This document shows positions 1 to 7,354 of a stretch of 8,022 bases of DNA, in pieces. Under the pieces are notes generated by a model that saw only the letters and a program-made list of their open reading frames with translations, did not search any database and was not told where the DNA came from. This stretch comes from CSP1-4 sp036559965 (GTDB lineage Bacteria; Chloroflexota; Limnocylindria; Limnocylindrales; CSP1-4): positions 1 to 8,022 of the forward strand of contig DATBSD010000016.1 of NCBI GenBank assembly GCA_036559965.1, written 5' to 3'. The position numbers and the translations under genes are program-made. Every line of letters begins with the position of its first letter. Positions within the stretch are counted from its first letter, which is position 1.

Positions 1-12
1 GCCCGCCGCCCG

Positions 13-1716
13 TCAGTAGGGCCAGAGCTTCTTGGACGCGTCGCGGATCTGCTTGAGCACGGCGGCGCCGTCGCCCGTGGGATCCATGAAGTTCGGCTGC
101 GCCTTGTCGAGGATGAGGTGCGGCCGCATGCGGATCTGGCGGAGCGTCTCGCCCTCGAAGGTCAGCTCGAGCGTGACGCCCTCCATCGTCTTCGTCGACC
201 ACGTCTGATCGAAGACGAGATTGCCCAGCGCGTACCAGACGGGCACGTTGCCGATCTGCTCCATGGCCGCAGCCCAGTGGGCATGGTTGCCGATGATCAC
301 GTCGGCGCCCGCCTTGGCCCAGGCCTTCGCCATGCGCCGCTGTCCCGCGCTCGGGCTGGCGCGGTACTCGACGCCCCAGTGGGGATAGACGATGACCACG
401 TCGGCGCTCTGCTTGGCCTTCTTGATGTCGTTGACCAGCGTCGACCGGTCGCATCGTCGCGACCCGATGGCCGGGCCGCTCGTCCAGTAGCCGTTGGCGA
501 CGGCATCGCAGCCGAAGACCGCGACCGTCACGCCATGGGTCTCGAGCAAGGCCGGCTTGCGAGCGTTGGCGAAGCCCTTGCCGGCACCGCTGAAGGCGAT
601 ACCGCGCGCCCGCAGGGCCCGAACGGTATCCATGATCCCATCAGGACCGGCGTCGCGGATGTGGTTGTTGCCGAGCGAGACCATGTCGAAGCCGGCGTCG
701 GCGATGCCGTCGAGCATCTTGGGATCGCCGGAGAAGACCGTGCCCCGTGGATGGAACACGAAGTCGTCGTCGACGGGGCTCTCGAGGTTGGCCATCGCCA
801 GGTCGGCCGACTCGACGTGCTCGCGAAAGCTCCCCGCGCCGCCCTCGCGCTGGGTGACGGGCGTCTTCGTGCCGTACGTCGCATTGCAGCACGTCTCGCG
901 CACGATCGAGGCATTGCCGCCGTTGTAGGGAAAGTCGACGCCCGCCTTGCGGTCTCGCGCCGCGAGGGCGACGCCACGGTCGAGCAGGATGTCGCCGCCG
1001 GCGACGAGCGTCCAGGTCCGTGCCTGGTCCCAGGGCGCCGGATCGGCGACCTCGCCGCGCAGCGGCCAGGTATCGAGCGAGTCGGTGCGCTGGATGCCGA
1101 AGAGCCGTCGCCGGCCGATGCCCAGCGCGTGCACGCCGGGCGTCACGTCCGAGGCCCGCAGGATGCCCAGGGCACCGTCCTTGACCGCCGCTTTGACCTC
1201 GTCCGCCGTGCCCTTGGCGACGGATCCGGCGATGGTCACGCCGAGTGCTTCCTCGATGGCCGCCGCATCGGCAGCCGGCACGATGACGTCGGTGTAGCGC
1301 GCGCTGCCGCCGCTCAGGGCGGCCGACAGGGACTGCTCGGAGATGGAGTCAGTCGTCGACCAGAAGCCGAGCACCGGCACCCACGCGACCTCGCCGGGCG
1401 AGAGCGGCTCCACGCTCGGCTCGGCGCCCGGATCGGCCGACGCGGTCGGCTCACCGCTGGCACCAGGCGTGCCGCTGCTGGTGGCCACGGTCGGGCGCGG
1501 CGATGGCGACGCCTCGCCGACGAGATCCGGGATGGGCGGCTGCTCGGCACCCGTGACGACGGCGCCGACGACGAAGGCGCCCGAGGCGATGACGACGAGG
1601 ACCATGGCCGCCAGACCGAGCACGCGGCGCGGGCTGGGCCGCTGGCGCTCGAAGGTCGGTTCGCGGCGTCGCGAAGCCTGGCGCGGCGTGCTCGGGCCGC
1701 GGAAGTCTCGGGTCAT
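13..1716 (-). CDS. Membrane-anchored CapA-family protein (poly-gamma-glutamate capsule synthesis type, metallophosphoesterase fold)
   Basis: A 567-residue protein. Residues 1-31 are basic and probably cytoplasmic, 32-56 form one hydrophobic membrane segment, and 57-110 are a Pro/Ser/Thr/Ala-rich linker, so the rest should be outside the membrane. Residues 236-525 carry the CapA (PGA_cap) signature: GGD at 240-242, ANLE at 309-312, GNNH at 349-352 with D355, HWG at 446-448, GNHAH at 476-480 and YALGN at 495-499. These are the metal- and phosphate-site blocks of calcineurin-like phosphoesterases. Residues 111-225 are extra and resemble part of a PstS-type phosphate-binding protein (a segment like 'SLSAALSGG', then 'GALGI' and 'TWPL'). 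The ATG start puts the basic stretch before the membrane segment. No Shine-Dalgarno is visible, but CAGAAT lies 7 nt upstream. CapA is linked to poly-gamma-glutamate export or anchoring in Bacillus; no capB/capC neighbours are seen, so the substrate is unknown. The family is certain, the role is not. Confidence 0.93.
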   Translation of the reverse strand: MTRDFRGPSTPRQASRRREPTFERQRPSPRRVLGLAAMVLVVIASGAFVVGAVVTGAEQPPIPDLVGEASPSPRPTVATSSGTPGASGEPTASADPGAEPSVEPLSPGEVAWVPVLGFWSTTDSISEQSLSAALSGGSARYTDVIVPAADAAAIEEALGVTIAGSVAKGTADEVKAAVKDGALGILRASDVTPGVHALGIGRRRLFGIQRTDSLDTWPLRGEVADPAPWDQARTWTLVAGGDILLDRGVALAARDRKAGVDFPYNGGNASIVRETCCNATYGTKTPVTQREGGAGSFREHVESADLAMANLESPVDDDFVFHPRGTVFSGDPKMLDGIADAGFDMVSLGNNHIRDAGPDGIMDTVRALRARGIAFSGAGKGFANARKPALLETHGVTVAVFGCDAVANGYWTSGPAIGSRRCDRSTLVNDIKKAKQSADVVIVYPHWGVEYRASPSAGQRRMAKAWAKAGADVIIGNHAHWAAAMEQIGNVPVWYALGNLVFDQTWSTKTMEGVTLELTFEGETLRQIRMRPHLILDKAQPNFMDPTGDGAAVLKQIRDASKKLWPY

Positions 1717-1723
1717 CGGGCCG

Positions 1724-1729
1724 ATTCTG
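1724..1729 (-). promoter_or_regulatory. Candidate -10 box (CAGAAT) of the CapA-family gene
   Basis: CAGAAT on the minus strand ends exactly 7 nt before the ATG at 1716. This matches 4 of the 6 TATAAT positions and would start transcription at or next to the start codon, giving a leaderless mRNA. It fits the lack of a ribosome binding site. No convincing -35 was found, so this is weak on its own. Confidence 0.3.
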
Positions 1730-1803
1730 CCATCGGCATCAGGATGGGGTGCTGCAGCGCACCGACGATGGGGTTTCGCGCGTCGATCGCCGATCGGAGA
1801 AGG

Positions 1804-1880
1804 TGGCGGACCCGACCGGATTCGAACCGGCGATCTCCAGCGTGACAGGCTGGCATGTTGGGCCGCTACACCACGGGTCC
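1804..1880 (-). tRNA. tRNA-Asp (anticodon GUC), CCA encoded
   Basis: Read on the minus strand, a full cloverleaf can be drawn. The acceptor is GGACCCG paired with CGGGTCC. The D stem is GTGT/ACAT with GG in its loop. The anticodon stem CCAGC/GCTGG encloses the loop CTGTCAC, which carries anticodon GTC (Asp). The variable loop is 5 nt. The T arm is GCCGG, TTCGAAT, CCGGT. The discriminator base is G, as expected for Asp, and CCA follows directly at 1806-1804, so the 3' end is encoded. It sits between the CapA gene (same strand, downstream) and the threonine aldolase gene (divergent). I see no intrinsic terminator in the 87 nt between it and the CapA start. Confidence 0.97.
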
Positions 1881-1896
1881 ACGGCTGCGAACGCGG

Positions 1897-1925
1897 ATGG
1901 TAGCAGGTGGCTGCGGACCTGTCGC
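1897..1925 (-). promoter_or_regulatory. Probable promoter of tRNA-Asp
   Basis: On the minus strand GCGACA (1925-1920) is followed after 17 nt by TACCAT (1902-1897). Each matches the sigma70 consensus at 4 of 6 positions with ideal spacing. Transcription would start near 1890, leaving a leader of about 10 nt before the tRNA, as expected for a tRNA gene. The segment lies just upstream of the divergent threonine aldolase gene. Confidence 0.5.
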
Positions 1926-1935
1926 ACCGGCAGAG

Positions 1936-1941
1936 TAGGAT
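1936..1941 (+). promoter_or_regulatory. Candidate -10 box (TAGGAT) of the threonine aldolase gene, overlapping a possible AGGA ribosome site
   Basis: TAGGAT ends exactly 7 nt before the ATG at 1949, which would make the transcript leaderless. The AGGA inside it (1937-1940) could instead be a Shine-Dalgarno with 8-nt spacing. Sequence alone does not separate the two readings. Both favour 1949 over the alternative starts at 1907 (GTG) and 1940 (ATG). No clear -35 is present. Confidence 0.35.
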
Positions 1942-1948
1942 GGCGGCG

Positions 1949-3049
1949 ATGTCCAGCGGTCACATCGATCTCCGTTCCGACACCGTCACGCAGCCGACGC
2001 CGACCATGCGGAGCGCGATGGCAGCGGCCGAGCTCGGCGACGACGTCTTCGGGGACGACCCGACCGTCAACGCCCTCGAGGCGCGTGCGGCCGAGCTGCT
2101 GGGCAAGGAGGCCGCGCTGTTCGTGGCCAGTGGCACGATGGGCAACCTCGTGAGCGTCATGGCTCACGTCCCACGTGGCGGCGAGATCCTGGCCGCGGTC
2201 GGCAGTCACCACGCTGCCTGGGAGGCCGGCGGGCATGCGGTCGCAGCAGGCGCCGCGCTGCGCGCGATGCCCACGACCGACGGCCGCATGTCGCTCGACG
2301 ATCTGCGCGCCGCATGGCGGGATGGGAGCGACGCTCACTTCGCGGCCACCGCGCTGATCGTGGTCGAGAACGCGACCGGCGGCCAGCCGCTCGATGCCGC
2401 GTACATGGCCGGTGTCGCGGCCGTCGCTCACGAGCGATCCGTGCCGCTTCACGTCGACGGTGCGCGGCTGTTCGATGCGGCGGTCGCGCTCGAGGTCCCG
2501 GCAGCCGAGCTCGTGCGCGATGCCGACACGGTCACCTTCTGCCTGTCGAAGGGTCTGGCGTGTCCGGTCGGCTCGGTGGTCGTCGGACAGGTCGACGTCA
2601 TCGAGCGCGCCTGGCGCGCCCGCAAGCTGCTCGGCGGCGGCATGCGCCAGGCCGGCGTCCTGGCCGCGGCGGGTCTGATCGCCCTGCGCGACGGGCCGGA
2701 CGGCATGATCGGGCGCCTGGCCGACGACCATCATCGTGCCCGGCGACTGGCCGAGGCGCTGGCCGGCATGCCCGGCATCGCCGGCCTGGATCCGGCCACG
2801 GTGCGCACGAACTTCGTCGTCTTCCGCGTGGCCGGGACGGGCGGGCCGGCGACACGGCTGTCCGAGACCGAGCAGCGCGAGCGATTCCTGGCCACGCTCG
2901 CAGCCGAAGGCGTGCTCATGGTCCCCTACCCTGGCACCGCCATCCGCGCCGTGACGCACTACGGCATCGACGACGCCGACATCGAGCGCACCATCAGCGC
3001 CTGTGCGCGAGCGCTCGAGGCGTGCGGCATCGCTCCGTCGATGGTCTGA
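1949..3049 (+). CDS. ltaE: Low-specificity L-threonine aldolase (PLP-dependent, fold type I)
   Basis: A 366-residue cytosolic enzyme expected to split L-threonine and L-allo-threonine into glycine and acetaldehyde using pyridoxal phosphate. Family landmarks run in order. 'IDLRSDTVTQPTPTMR' opens the protein. DDVFGDD is at 31-37 and 'SGTMGN' at 61-66. H87 is in SHHAAWEAGG at the place of the ring-stacking histidine. HVDGAR is at 168-173, where D170 should bind the pyridine nitrogen. SKG is at 200-202 with K201 as the Schiff-base lysine. The C-terminal small domain is complete, and the length fits the family, perhaps slightly long. The start at 1949 is preferred because the conserved 'IDLRSDT' begins at residue 6. 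Starts at 1907 and 1940 would add 14 or 3 unconserved residues. The stop TGA overlaps the ribosome site of the next gene. It provides glycine and one-carbon supply or threonine breakdown. Confidence 0.95.
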   Translation: MSSGHIDLRSDTVTQPTPTMRSAMAAAELGDDVFGDDPTVNALEARAAELLGKEAALFVASGTMGNLVSVMAHVPRGGEILAAVGSHHAAWEAGGHAVAAGAALRAMPTTDGRMSLDDLRAAWRDGSDAHFAATALIVVENATGGQPLDAAYMAGVAAVAHERSVPLHVDGARLFDAAVALEVPAAELVRDADTVTFCLSKGLACPVGSVVVGQVDVIERAWRARKLLGGGMRQAGVLAAAGLIALRDGPDGMIGRLADDHHRARRLAEALAGMPGIAGLDPATVRTNFVVFRVAGTGGPATRLSETEQRERFLATLAAEGVLMVPYPGTAIRAVTHYGIDDADIERTISACARALEACGIAPSMV

Positions 3050-3060
3050 GGGCGGCCACG

Positions 3061-4077
3061 ATGTCGGGGCGCGGCTCGGGCGCGCCACCCTCCGGGGATC
3101 GCGGCACGAGCGGCATGTCCTTCTCCGAGCGTTACGCGCCGCCCAAACCGCCGCGCTGGCGGCGCATCCTGTCGGTCGACACGGCGCAGTCGATCGTCAC
3201 CTTCGTCATCGCCATCGGCCTCATCGTCGTCGTCGGGTACCTGACCTACACGTCGATCGACCGCAGCGGCCGCCTGGCCGACCCGACCCCCCGACCGGCG
3301 GCTGATCAGCCCGATCAGCCCGACCCGCCCAAAGGCACCAAGTCGATCGAGCTCACGGCGGCCGATGGCACCGGCCTGGCGGCCTGGCTGGCGCCCGCCG
3401 AAGCCAAGAAGAGCACCACTGCCGTCGTCCTCGTCCACGATGCCGGCGGGCAACGTGGCGACATGGCCAGGTTGGCTCGGGCGCTCAGCGAGCGGCACGA
3501 CGTCGTGCTCCTCGACCTGCGCGGGCACGGCGACAGCGACGACGCGCCGACGACGCTCGGACCGGCCGAGGCGGACGATGTTCGAGCCGCCATCGAGGCC
3601 GCCATCGCTACCGGTGACAAGCGGGTGGCGCTCGTCGGCGTCGGACTCGGTGCGTCGGCCGTGCTCGCAGCGGCGAGCGGCGACTCGCGCGTCGATGGCA
3701 TCGTCGCGGTCGCACCATGGCCGCACGTCTCCGAGGCGGTCGCCGCCGAGCTCGAGGCGAGCGACATCGCCCTCGCCTGGCCGGCTGACTGGGCGACGCT
3801 CGTCGCGCTCCTCTTCCGGACCGGCCGTGACGTGACCAGCGCCGACGTGATGGACACGGTGACACGCACGACCGCGCCCATCCTCGTGGTCGCCGGCACG
3901 GAGGACGACCTCCTGCCGGCCGCTACACTGCGCACGCTGGAGAATCTGGCGACCGACCTCTCGACGTGGCAAGTGCCCGGCGATCGAGAAGCCGCCGCTG
4001 CTGTGATCGCCCAACGCAGCGGCATCGACCGGATCGCCGAGTTCATCGACGCCGCATTCAAGGGGGGCGGCAGATGA
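3061..4077 (+). CDS. Membrane-anchored alpha/beta-hydrolase-fold protein, probably catalytically inactive
   Basis: A 338-residue protein: basic, Pro-rich N-terminus (1-40), one membrane segment (about 42-62), a Pro/Asp/Gln-rich linker (about 71-92), then an alpha/beta-hydrolase domain (about 95-333) predicted outside the membrane. Fold landmarks are 'AVVLVHDAGG' at 121-130 (oxyanion strand), 'LLDLRGHGDSD' at 150-160, 'VALVGVGLGASA' at 189-200 (nucleophile elbow) and 'PILVVAGTEDDLLP' at 273-286 (acid loop, D282 or D283). The elbow reads G-V-G-L-G where active relatives have G-x-S-x-G, so the nucleophile position is Gly195 (codon GGA). The place where the catalytic histidine normally follows reads 'VPGDRE' with no histidine. 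The acid is kept. The start at 3061 has a GAGGG ribosome site 8 nt away, overlapping the aldolase stop, so translation may be coupled. A second in-frame ATG at 3115 has no good ribosome site. The fold is clear; function unknown, possibly binding or scaffolding. Confidence 0.85.
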   Translation: MSGRGSGAPPSGDRGTSGMSFSERYAPPKPPRWRRILSVDTAQSIVTFVIAIGLIVVVGYLTYTSIDRSGRLADPTPRPAADQPDQPDPPKGTKSIELTAADGTGLAAWLAPAEAKKSTTAVVLVHDAGGQRGDMARLARALSERHDVVLLDLRGHGDSDDAPTTLGPAEADDVRAAIEAAIATGDKRVALVGVGLGASAVLAAASGDSRVDGIVAVAPWPHVSEAVAAELEASDIALAWPADWATLVALLFRTGRDVTSADVMDTVTRTTAPILVVAGTEDDLLPAATLRTLENLATDLSTWQVPGDREAAAAVIAQRSGIDRIAEFIDAAFKGGGR

Positions 4078-4198
4078 GCCGTCGACCGCCAGTGACGGCT
4101 TCGTCCGCCAGGTCCTAGCCCGCCGGAGCCGAGATCACCGCCCGCCATCGCCCAGTCGCATCCGCCCGACCGCCCGCCGCTGCTACCAGGGAGGCCAC

Positions 4199-5881
4199 GT
4201 GCCCGACCACCCGCCCGGTCCCCTCGACGAGCGCCTCGATGCGCTCGCTGCCGCCCGCTTCGAGTCGATCGTCGAGCGCCACCCGGTCTCGGCCACCTTC
4301 CTCGGCCGCCATGACCACGACGACCGGCTGGGCGACCTGTCGCCCGAAGCCGCCGAGGGCGAGATCGCCGAGAACCGCGCGTACATCGCCGACCTCGACG
4401 CGCTCGACGTCGCCTCTCTCTCGCGAGCCGCCGCCTTCGAGCGCGAGATCGCCCTGTGGCAGGCACGACGCGACGACTTCACGCTCGGCGAACTGCGGGC
4501 CTGGGAGCGCCGCCCACAGGCCGTGGACGAGATCGGTGACGGCCTGTTCACGCTCTTCGCGCGCGACTTCGCACCCATCTCGGACCGCCTCGAGGCCATC
4601 GCCGGCCGGCTCGAGCAAGCGCCCCGCGTGCTCCGCCAACAGCCGGCGCTGCTGCGCGGCAGCCGGGTCGCTCGCTGGGACCGGCTGGAGCTCGAGTCAT
4701 CGCGCCACCTGCCGGCCTTCTTCGAGGATGTCGCCGCCACCGCGAGACGGACGTGGTCCGAGGGTGACCTACGCCAGCGGCGTCTGCGCGCGGCCATCGA
4801 CACCGCGTGCGTGGCGCTGGAGGGTTACGAGGCCTGGCTGGAGGCGACCATCGACGACGATGGCGACGACTTCGCGCTCGGCCGTGATGCCTACGACCAG
4901 TTCGTGGCGCTGCGCGCCTTCGACGATCTGCCCACGGACGACATCCTCGAGATAGGTACCAGCCAATTGGCCGAGCAGCAGACCGCCCGACGGCTGGTGG
5001 CCAAGGAGATCGACCCGAACGCCAGCGAGCAGGAGGTGCTCGACCGCGTCAAGGCCGATCATCCGCCGACCTTCGAGGCTGCGCTCGAGGAATACCGGGT
5101 GGCGATGTTCCGGGCGCGCGACCACCTCGTCGAGCACGACCTCGTGACCATCCCCGATGGCGAGCGGCTGGAGGTCATCGCGACGCCGGAGTACCTGCGC
5201 AACGTGATGCCGTTCGCCGCCTACTTCGATCCGCCGCGCTTCGACCGCGACCCGACCGGCGTCTACATCATCACGCCGTCCGTGAACGGCGATCCGAGCG
5301 CGATGCGGGAGCACAATCGAGCGTCGATCAGCAACACCAGCATCCACGAGGCCTTCCCCGGCCACCACCTCCAGCTGACCGCCGCGATCACCCATCCCAG
5401 CCTCATCCGGGCGATCACCGACGCCCCCGAGTTCACCGAGGGCTGGGGCATGTACAGCGAGCAGGTCATGCGCGAGCACGGCTTCGACGACGGCGCGCCG
5501 TTCCGCCTGATGCTCCACACCGATGCCATCTGGCGGGCCTGTCGGATCATCCTCGACGTCCGCCTCCACCGGGGCGAGATGTCGGCGGCAGAAGCGGTCG
5601 AGTTCCTCGTTGCGCGGACCGGATTCGAGCGCGCCAACGCCGTGGCCGAGGTCGAGCGCTACACGTCGACGCCGACCTACCAGTTGAGCTATCTGCTGGG
5701 CAAGGTCCTGCTGCTGCGACTGCGGGATGACGAACGTCGTCGCCTGGGTTCAGCCTTCTCGCTCAAGCGCTTCCACGACGCGCTCATCTACGCCGGCAGC
5801 CTGCCCATCAGCTTCCATCGCCGGTTGTTGGCCGGCGAGGGCGCCGGTCCGGCCGAGCCACGGCCGCTGCCCGGTCGCTGA
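4199..5881 (+). CDS. DUF885 family protein, putative zinc metallopeptidase
   Basis: A 560-residue protein with no signal peptide or membrane segment, so probably cytoplasmic. It has the DUF885 family hallmark HEAFPGHHLQ at 383-392, in which H383, E384 and H389 form the family's variant of a zinc-peptidase helix (HExxPGH rather than HExxH). EGWGMYSEQ at 414-422 carries E414, a likely third metal ligand. 'YTSTPTYQLSYLLGK' at 488-502 is another conserved C-terminal block. Residues 1-330 are mainly charged and helical. The length matches the family. The GTG start is supported by AGGGAGG at 4188-4194, 4 nt before it. The gene lies 121 nt after the hydrolase-fold gene, a gap where I see no terminator or structure, and 13 nt before the HisA-like gene, so it probably opens a three-gene transcription unit. 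Substrate unknown; peptidase activity is inferred from motif placement. Confidence 0.92.
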   Translation: MPDHPPGPLDERLDALAAARFESIVERHPVSATFLGRHDHDDRLGDLSPEAAEGEIAENRAYIADLDALDVASLSRAAAFEREIALWQARRDDFTLGELRAWERRPQAVDEIGDGLFTLFARDFAPISDRLEAIAGRLEQAPRVLRQQPALLRGSRVARWDRLELESSRHLPAFFEDVAATARRTWSEGDLRQRRLRAAIDTACVALEGYEAWLEATIDDDGDDFALGRDAYDQFVALRAFDDLPTDDILEIGTSQLAEQQTARRLVAKEIDPNASEQEVLDRVKADHPPTFEAALEEYRVAMFRARDHLVEHDLVTIPDGERLEVIATPEYLRNVMPFAAYFDPPRFDRDPTGVYIITPSVNGDPSAMREHNRASISNTSIHEAFPGHHLQLTAAITHPSLIRAITDAPEFTEGWGMYSEQVMREHGFDDGAPFRLMLHTDAIWRACRIILDVRLHRGEMSAAEAVEFLVARTGFERANAVAEVERYTSTPTYQLSYLLGKVLLLRLRDDERRRLGSAFSLKRFHDALIYAGSLPISFHRRLLAGEGAGPAEPRPLPGR

Positions 5882-5894
5882 GCCGTCCGGGCGG

Positions 5895-6599
5895 ATGGAC
5901 GTCATCCCCAGCATCGACGTCCGCTCGGGCCGGTCGCGGCTCGTCTTCTGGCCCGGAGCCTCGACCGGGACGGGGACACCGACCGACCGGCCCGAGCGCA
6001 TCGCCGTCCACTTCGTCGAGCTCGGCGCGGCCGCCATCCATCTCGTCGACCTCGATGGCGCGGCGGCCGGCCAGCCGGTCAACACGCAGGCCATGCAGGC
6101 CATCGCGAGAGCCGTCGCCACGCCGCTCCAGGTCGCCGGCGGCGTCGATGGTCCGGAGCAGATCGAGCTCGCCTTCGCCGCCGGCGCCACGCGGGTCGTG
6201 ATGCCGCTGCTCGCCGTGGCCGACGATCCGGAACGCCTCGCGGCCTGCCTGCGTGTGGCCGGTGACTGGCTCGCGATCGGGCTCGACGGGCGTCCCGAGC
6301 GCCTGGCCGAGGTGACCTGGCGCGGCGCGGCGCCGAGGACGCTGGCCGACCTCGTCGACCGGCTGGCCGCCGCCGGCGTCCGACGGTTCGTGCTCAGCCA
6401 CGGTGGCGCCGACCCGGATCTCGCGACGCTCGCCAGCCTGATCGGCCGATCCGGGGCAGAATTCCTGCTCGCCGGTGGCATCACCGACGTGACCCGACTG
6501 CCGGGCATCCGCGATGCCGGCGTCCGCGCGGTCATCCTCGGCGAAGCGCTCCTCGGGGGCGCCATCGACTTCGCCGCGGCGCAGGCCGCGGCCGCCTGA
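5895..6599 (+). CDS. Divergent HisA-like TIM-barrel protein (HisA/HisF family)
   Basis: A 234-residue protein spanning the full (beta/alpha)8 barrel of HisA, the isomerase that converts ProFAR to PRFAR in histidine synthesis. 'MDVIPSIDV' matches the HisA first strand with catalytic D8. 'VDLDGAAAGQPVN' at 51-63 is the strand-2 block, 'VAGGV' at 80-84 the strand-3 block, and 'IGLDGR' at 128-133 holds D131 at the second catalytic aspartate position. 'LLAGGITDV' at 191-199 and 'ILGEALLGG' at 214-222 are the C-terminal phosphate-binding blocks. Oddities: the usual LGT/LGS after strand 4 reads VMPLL (102-106), and the strand-6 T-[DE]-I-x-x-DG block reads 'LSHGGADPD' (167-175), with Ser168 where HisA has Thr. 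No other his genes are nearby. Starting at 5895 gives an exact HisA N-terminus; GGGCGG just before it is a poor ribosome site and translation may be coupled to the upstream gene. It could be a diverged true HisA or a paralogue with another substrate. Confidence 0.8.
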   Translation: MDVIPSIDVRSGRSRLVFWPGASTGTGTPTDRPERIAVHFVELGAAAIHLVDLDGAAAGQPVNTQAMQAIARAVATPLQVAGGVDGPEQIELAFAAGATRVVMPLLAVADDPERLAACLRVAGDWLAIGLDGRPERLAEVTWRGAAPRTLADLVDRLAAAGVRRFVLSHGGADPDLATLASLIGRSGAEFLLAGGITDVTRLPGIRDAGVRAVILGEALLGGAIDFAAAQAAAA

Positions 6600-6621
6600 G
6601 CCATCACCGACAGGGGAGCCC

Positions 6622-7299
6622 ATGCGTCACCGCCACCGCCACGTGACCGTCGCGACCGTCGTCGCCATGCTCGTCATCGCGGCATGCGCCGCGCCGGGCG
6701 CTCCGAGCCCAACGGGATCGGACGCACCGACCGCGGCCGCCTCCGACGCCGCGAGCCCCGGGGCAGCGGGCTCACCGAGCGGCGAGGCAGGCCAGCTGAC
6801 GGCGACCATCGCGACGCCGATGGGCGACATCGTCATCGCCCTCCAGCCCGACACGGCGCCCATCGCGACGGCCAACTTCGTGAAGCTCGCCGAAGAGGGC
6901 TACTACGACGGGGTGGCCTTCCATCGCCTGGTGCCCGGCTTCGTCATCCAGGCCGGCGACGGCCAGTACGGCAAGGCCGACGCCTTCGACGCCGAGCGGG
7001 TCGGGACCGGCGGGCCGGGCTACACGATCGAGGACGAGCCAGTCGTCGGCGACTACGTGCGCGGCAGCGTGGCCATGGCGCGGACGGCACAGCCGAACTC
7101 GCAAGGCTCGCAGTTCTTCATCGCCCTCGAGGACCTCACCGGCCAGCTCGATAAGGCCGGCGGCTACGTCATCTTCGGGCAGGTCATCGAGGGCATGGAC
7201 GTCGTCGATGCCATCGGCGCCATGCCCAACTCGGGCGGGCGCAGCAACACCGCGCTCGAACCGGTGCCCATGACGAGCGTGACCATCGCCCGCGAATAG
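6622..7299 (+). CDS. Secreted peptidyl-prolyl cis-trans isomerase, cyclophilin type, lipoprotein
   Basis: A 225-residue protein. Residues 1-21 are a lipoprotein signal peptide ending in VIAAC, with Cys22 as the lipidation site. Residues 23-57 are a Pro/Ser/Ala/Thr-rich spacer, and 58-224 a compact bacterial cyclophilin domain. Cyclophilin blocks are 'FHRLVPGFVIQAGD' at 100-113 (R102 is the catalytic arginine), MAR at 152-154, 'NSQGSQFFIAL' at 159-169 and 'GGYVIFGQVIEGMDVVDAI' at 180-198. The position of the cyclosporin-contacting tryptophan of human CypA appears to be Gln175, so drug sensitivity is unlikely. The role is folding of proteins outside the cytoplasmic membrane. The ATG at 6622 has AGGGGAG at 6612-6618 and is the start that gives a proper signal peptide. 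It lies 22 nt after the HisA-like gene, probably the last gene of that unit. No T-tailed terminator directly follows; read-through could stop at 7571-7604. Confidence 0.95.
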   Translation: MRHRHRHVTVATVVAMLVIAACAAPGAPSPTGSDAPTAAASDAASPGAAGSPSGEAGQLTATIATPMGDIVIALQPDTAPIATANFVKLAEEGYYDGVAFHRLVPGFVIQAGDGQYGKADAFDAERVGTGGPGYTIEDEPVVGDYVRGSVAMARTAQPNSQGSQFFIALEDLTGQLDKAGGYVIFGQVIEGMDVVDAIGAMPNSGGRSNTALEPVPMTSVTIARE

Positions 7300-7354
7300 G
7301 CCTCAGCGCAGCGGCCCGACGCGCCGGGACAGTAACCCCCGACCCGCGGCACAA

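Noticed and set aside
1764..1803. Terminator after tRNA-Asp (CGATC-GGC-GATCG hairpin on the minus strand)
   Set aside because: Only five base pairs with a 3-nt loop and no T-run, so not a convincing intrinsic terminator.
118..1845. Very long open frame on the plus strand, opposite the CapA gene
   Set aside because: It is antisense to a gene with clear CapA motifs, its translation is Arg/Ala/Gly/Asp-rich with no recognisable domain, and it runs through the tRNA. Long antisense frames are expected at this GC content.
1907..1948. GTG at 1907 and ATG at 1940 as starts of threonine aldolase
   Set aside because: The family's conserved N-terminus begins just after 1949, the 14 or 3 added residues are not family-like, and the -10/AGGA signal best fits 1949.
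2314..3060. Upstream in-frame extension of the hydrolase-fold gene, overlapping threonine aldolase
   Set aside because: The extension is Arg-rich out-of-frame aldolase sequence. The GAGGG ribosome site and the sensible cytoplasm-membrane topology support the start at 3061.
5895..6599. Idea that the HisA-like protein lacks its second catalytic aspartate
   Set aside because: Strand-5 alignment places that aspartate in GLDG at residue 131, where it is present. Only the strand-4 and strand-6 loops are altered.
7300..7350. Intrinsic terminator directly after the cyclophilin gene
   Set aside because: CGGC/GCCG pairing near 7313-7327 is short and not followed by a T-tract.
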